DNA from: DASRHT01 sp035650355
GTDB lineage: Bacteria > Chloroflexota > Ktedonobacteria > Ktedonobacterales > Ktedonobacteraceae
NCBI GenBank assembly: GCA_035650355.1
Contig: DASRHT010000026.1
Span: 1 to 64,000, forward strand
Length of the DNA stretch: 64,000 nt
Direction: 5' to 3'
Under the pieces are notes generated by a model. It had not been told where the DNA came from and did no database searches. It saw only the letters and a list, made by a program, of their open reading frames with translations. The first letter of the stretch is position 1. The number at the start of each line of letters is the position of its first letter. A program made the position numbers and the translations under genes. Shown in pieces: positions 62,355 to 64,000 of this stretch.

Positions 62355-64000
62355 CTATAGTTGCGCCGGTTTTTTCGCCATAAACTTGCGCAACTCTGTT
62401 ACAAACTGCCCTGCCTGCTCTACTGCGAACACGCCCATAACGTAGCGATCAGGGCGTACCAGCACGTAGATATCCTGGTTGTGACGGAAGAATGCGCTCA
62501 AGCGCTGCTCGCTATCGATTACGACGGTGCAATCATTCTGGACAACTTCCTCTGCTCGGCTCTGATCAGGCAAAATGCAGACGAAACGCGCCTTCAACCA
62601 TGACCATTGTTCGGCTTTCAAGGACGCAAATGCCCGTGTCGGGTCATGATGGAGGCGTAATAGTGCAAAACCGTCGCCAAGAGCCTGATCCAGCAATATT
62701 TGTTGCTGCTCCAGCGTCACTACCTGCGGTTGTGGCAGCATGGCTCCTGTGAGGCGCTTGCTCGCTTTGCTGTTGCGAAAGAGCAGGCAGCCCCTGGCGT
62801 AGGGCGGCTGCGGCTTAACCTTCGCTTCTGTAAGGGCTTCACGCACGAATGGGATTGTGCAGATAGAGCGGAAGAAGAGGTCGCGCAAGAAGGCTAGCGG
62901 GCGGGCGGTGGGCATAATGATCTTGCCGAGCAGCCAGGAGAAGAGGATCATTTGCGCTACATGGGGATGGCGTTCCTGGTCGTATGTTGCCAGGATGTGC
63001 GCGTCGGCTAATCCTTGCAGGACGAGGTGGAGCTTCCAGCAGAGGTTGTGGGCGTCGCGCAGGCCGCTATTCATGCCCTGTCCGCCGAAGGGAGGCATCA
63101 GGTGCGCAGCATCGCCAAGCAGGAAGACGCGTTTGCTGGAGAAGTGTGTCGCCAGAACGGCATGGAAGGCGTAGACAGCTCGTCGAGTGATGTGTGCCGG
63201 CTTCTCGCTCATGGCCTGCTTTTGAGCAGCTCTCGCTTGCTGGATCAGAGCTTGAATGCGCGCCGTGTCCAGCACATCCTCTTCGCGTTCGCCTTTGAGC
63301 AGCATAAACTCCCATCTGCGGCCCTTGTGGGGAGCTGGCACCGTCACCGCCGGACGAGCTGGATTGCAGAAGAAGATGGCGGCGGTAAGCGGATCGTCAT
63401 CATCGACGCAATCGACCACCAGCCAGCGTTGCGCATGCTCAACGGCGCGGCTGCGGCGGCTGTTTGTGCGTGCCCAAGGGAGTAGCTTCGCGAGCGGGAA
63501 GCGCATCGGGATGTTGAGGGCCTGCCGGATGGCGCTTTTGCCGCCATCGCAGGCCAGCAAGTAGGTGCATTCTACCTGCAAAAGTGTCCCATCAGGGTTA
63601 CGCACCGAGAGACAGACGCCGTGCTCCTGCTGCTCGAAGCTCTCGACAGTATGCTGAAAGTGCGTGCGAACGTGCGGAAAGCGGTCCAGCCCTTTGAGCA
63701 GCGTTGCTTCAAAGGCGGTCTGGTAGAAGGTGGAGATGAGCGGATAGCCGTTACGGTTGCTGGTGGGAGCGACTTTCGCCAGATAGCGCCCGCGTGAGAG
63801 ATAATGCGCGTCGATGTCGAGTAGGATCTCGGGTAGCAACTCCTGATCGAGGCCCATCGCCTGACAGATGCGCAGCCCCTCGTCATCGATGGAGATAGCC
63901 TTTGGAAAGCTGCTCAATCCAGCATTGCGTTCAAAGAGCAGGGTGTCTATGCCGAGCAGGCCAAACAGATTAGCCGCAGCCAGCCCCGTTGGTCCGGCCC
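62355..64000 (-). CDS. FAD-dependent aromatic-ring monooxygenase, 5' end cut by window edge
   Basis: Hydroxylates a phenolic or related ring with NADPH, FAD and O2 (FAD_binding_3 type, MhpA/phenol hydroxylase-like). The open frame continues to the right edge with the Rossmann signature GPTGLAAANLFG and LLFERNAGL just inside it, so the true start is outside. Further along are LLACDGGKSAIRQAL (DG motif) and VFLLGDAAHLMPPFGGQGMN, the second FAD motif. A C-terminal ~150-residue thioredoxin-like region (VVTLEQQQILLDQ to FVTELRKFM) is present. At least 548 residues; a role in aromatic breakdown would suit the tyrosine operon elsewhere in the window, but no other gene of the pathway is adjacent. Confidence 0.85.
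   Translation of the reverse strand, partial: AGPTGLAAANLFGLLGIDTLLFERNAGLSSFPKAISIDDEGLRICQAMGLDQELLPEILLDIDAHYLSRGRYLAKVAPTSNRNGYPLISTFYQTAFEATLLKGLDRFPHVRTHFQHTVESFEQQEHGVCLSVRNPDGTLLQVECTYLLACDGGKSAIRQALNIPMRFPLAKLLPWARTNSRRSRAVEHAQRWLVVDCVDDDDPLTAAIFFCNPARPAVTVPAPHKGRRWEFMLLKGEREEDVLDTARIQALIQQARAAQKQAMSEKPAHITRRAVYAFHAVLATHFSSKRVFLLGDAAHLMPPFGGQGMNSGLRDAHNLCWKLHLVLQGLADAHILATYDQERHPHVAQMILFSWLLGKIIMPTARPLAFLRDLFFRSICTIPFVREALTEAKVKPQPPYARGCLLFRNSKASKRLTGAMLPQPQVVTLEQQQILLDQALGDGFALLRLHHDPTRAFASLKAEQWSWLKARFVCILPDQSRAEEVVQNDCTVVIDSEQRLSAFFRHNQDIYVLVRPDRYVMGVFAVEQAGQFVTELRKFMAKKPAQL

Overview
The window looks like a chromosomal segment of a Ktedonobacteria-type Chloroflexota: moderately GC-rich, with Ser/Thr kinase-WD40 receptors, an XRE/NB-ARC/TPR regulator, many large multi-domain proteins and abundant palindromic mini-elements. 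The taxonomic call is an inference from gene content; there is no rRNA or marker gene to confirm it, and I see no tRNA, rRNA or CRISPR array.

Layout. 1-318: two MITE-like palindromic elements, one with an apparent 10-bp target duplication. 0.7-7.6 kb: a Tat-exported protein, a zinc-finger DNA methyltransferase facing a putative endonuclease (restriction-modification candidate), a short 2-isopropylmalate synthase and a Dam-type methylase. 7.8-11.0 kb: a tyrosine catabolic operon (4-hydroxyphenylpyruvate dioxygenase, fumarylacetoacetase family protein, homogentisate dioxygenase). 11.5-18.6 kb: a Yip1-like membrane protein, a kinase-WD40 receptor, a truncated-looking secreted protein, a secreted protein with a HEQMEAATDP motif, an alpha/beta hydrolase and a DUF1269/DUF6325-like protein.

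18.6-52.9 kb is the remarkable part: an island of large interlocking genes. Leftward from 35.36 kb runs a nine-gene array: triple-FHA ABCG-type transporter, polytopic membrane protein, nucleoside-phosphorylase-fold protein, membrane-anchored caspase-fold protease, lidless Hsp70, Band 7/SPFH protein fused to a ubiquitin-conjugating-enzyme-like domain without catalytic Cys, a HerA/VirB4-like ATPase without a Walker A lysine, and two membrane proteins with degenerate J-domain-like N-termini. Rightward from 35.70 kb runs a four-gene array: membrane vWA protein, tubulin/FtsZ-superfamily protein, and two very large paralogous partners, one with four membrane segments and two BACON-like domains. Facing it are a second phosphorylase fused to WD40 repeats, a TPR-TM-periplasmic-binding-protein fusion and an ECF-like sigma factor. 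My reading is a membrane-localised sensing, scaffolding and chaperone complex, with a tubulin-like polymer on one side and protease/nucleosidase effectors on the other. This could be a conflict (defence or regulated death) system or a membrane-remodelling system; no function is proven here.

53-64 kb is ordinary: a small membrane protein, uracil-DNA glycosylase, a DHA2 MFS exporter translationally coupled to an FGGY sugar kinase, an XRE-NB-ARC-TPR regulator, a small secreted protein, a rhomboid protease and an aromatic-ring FAD monooxygenase cut by the right edge.
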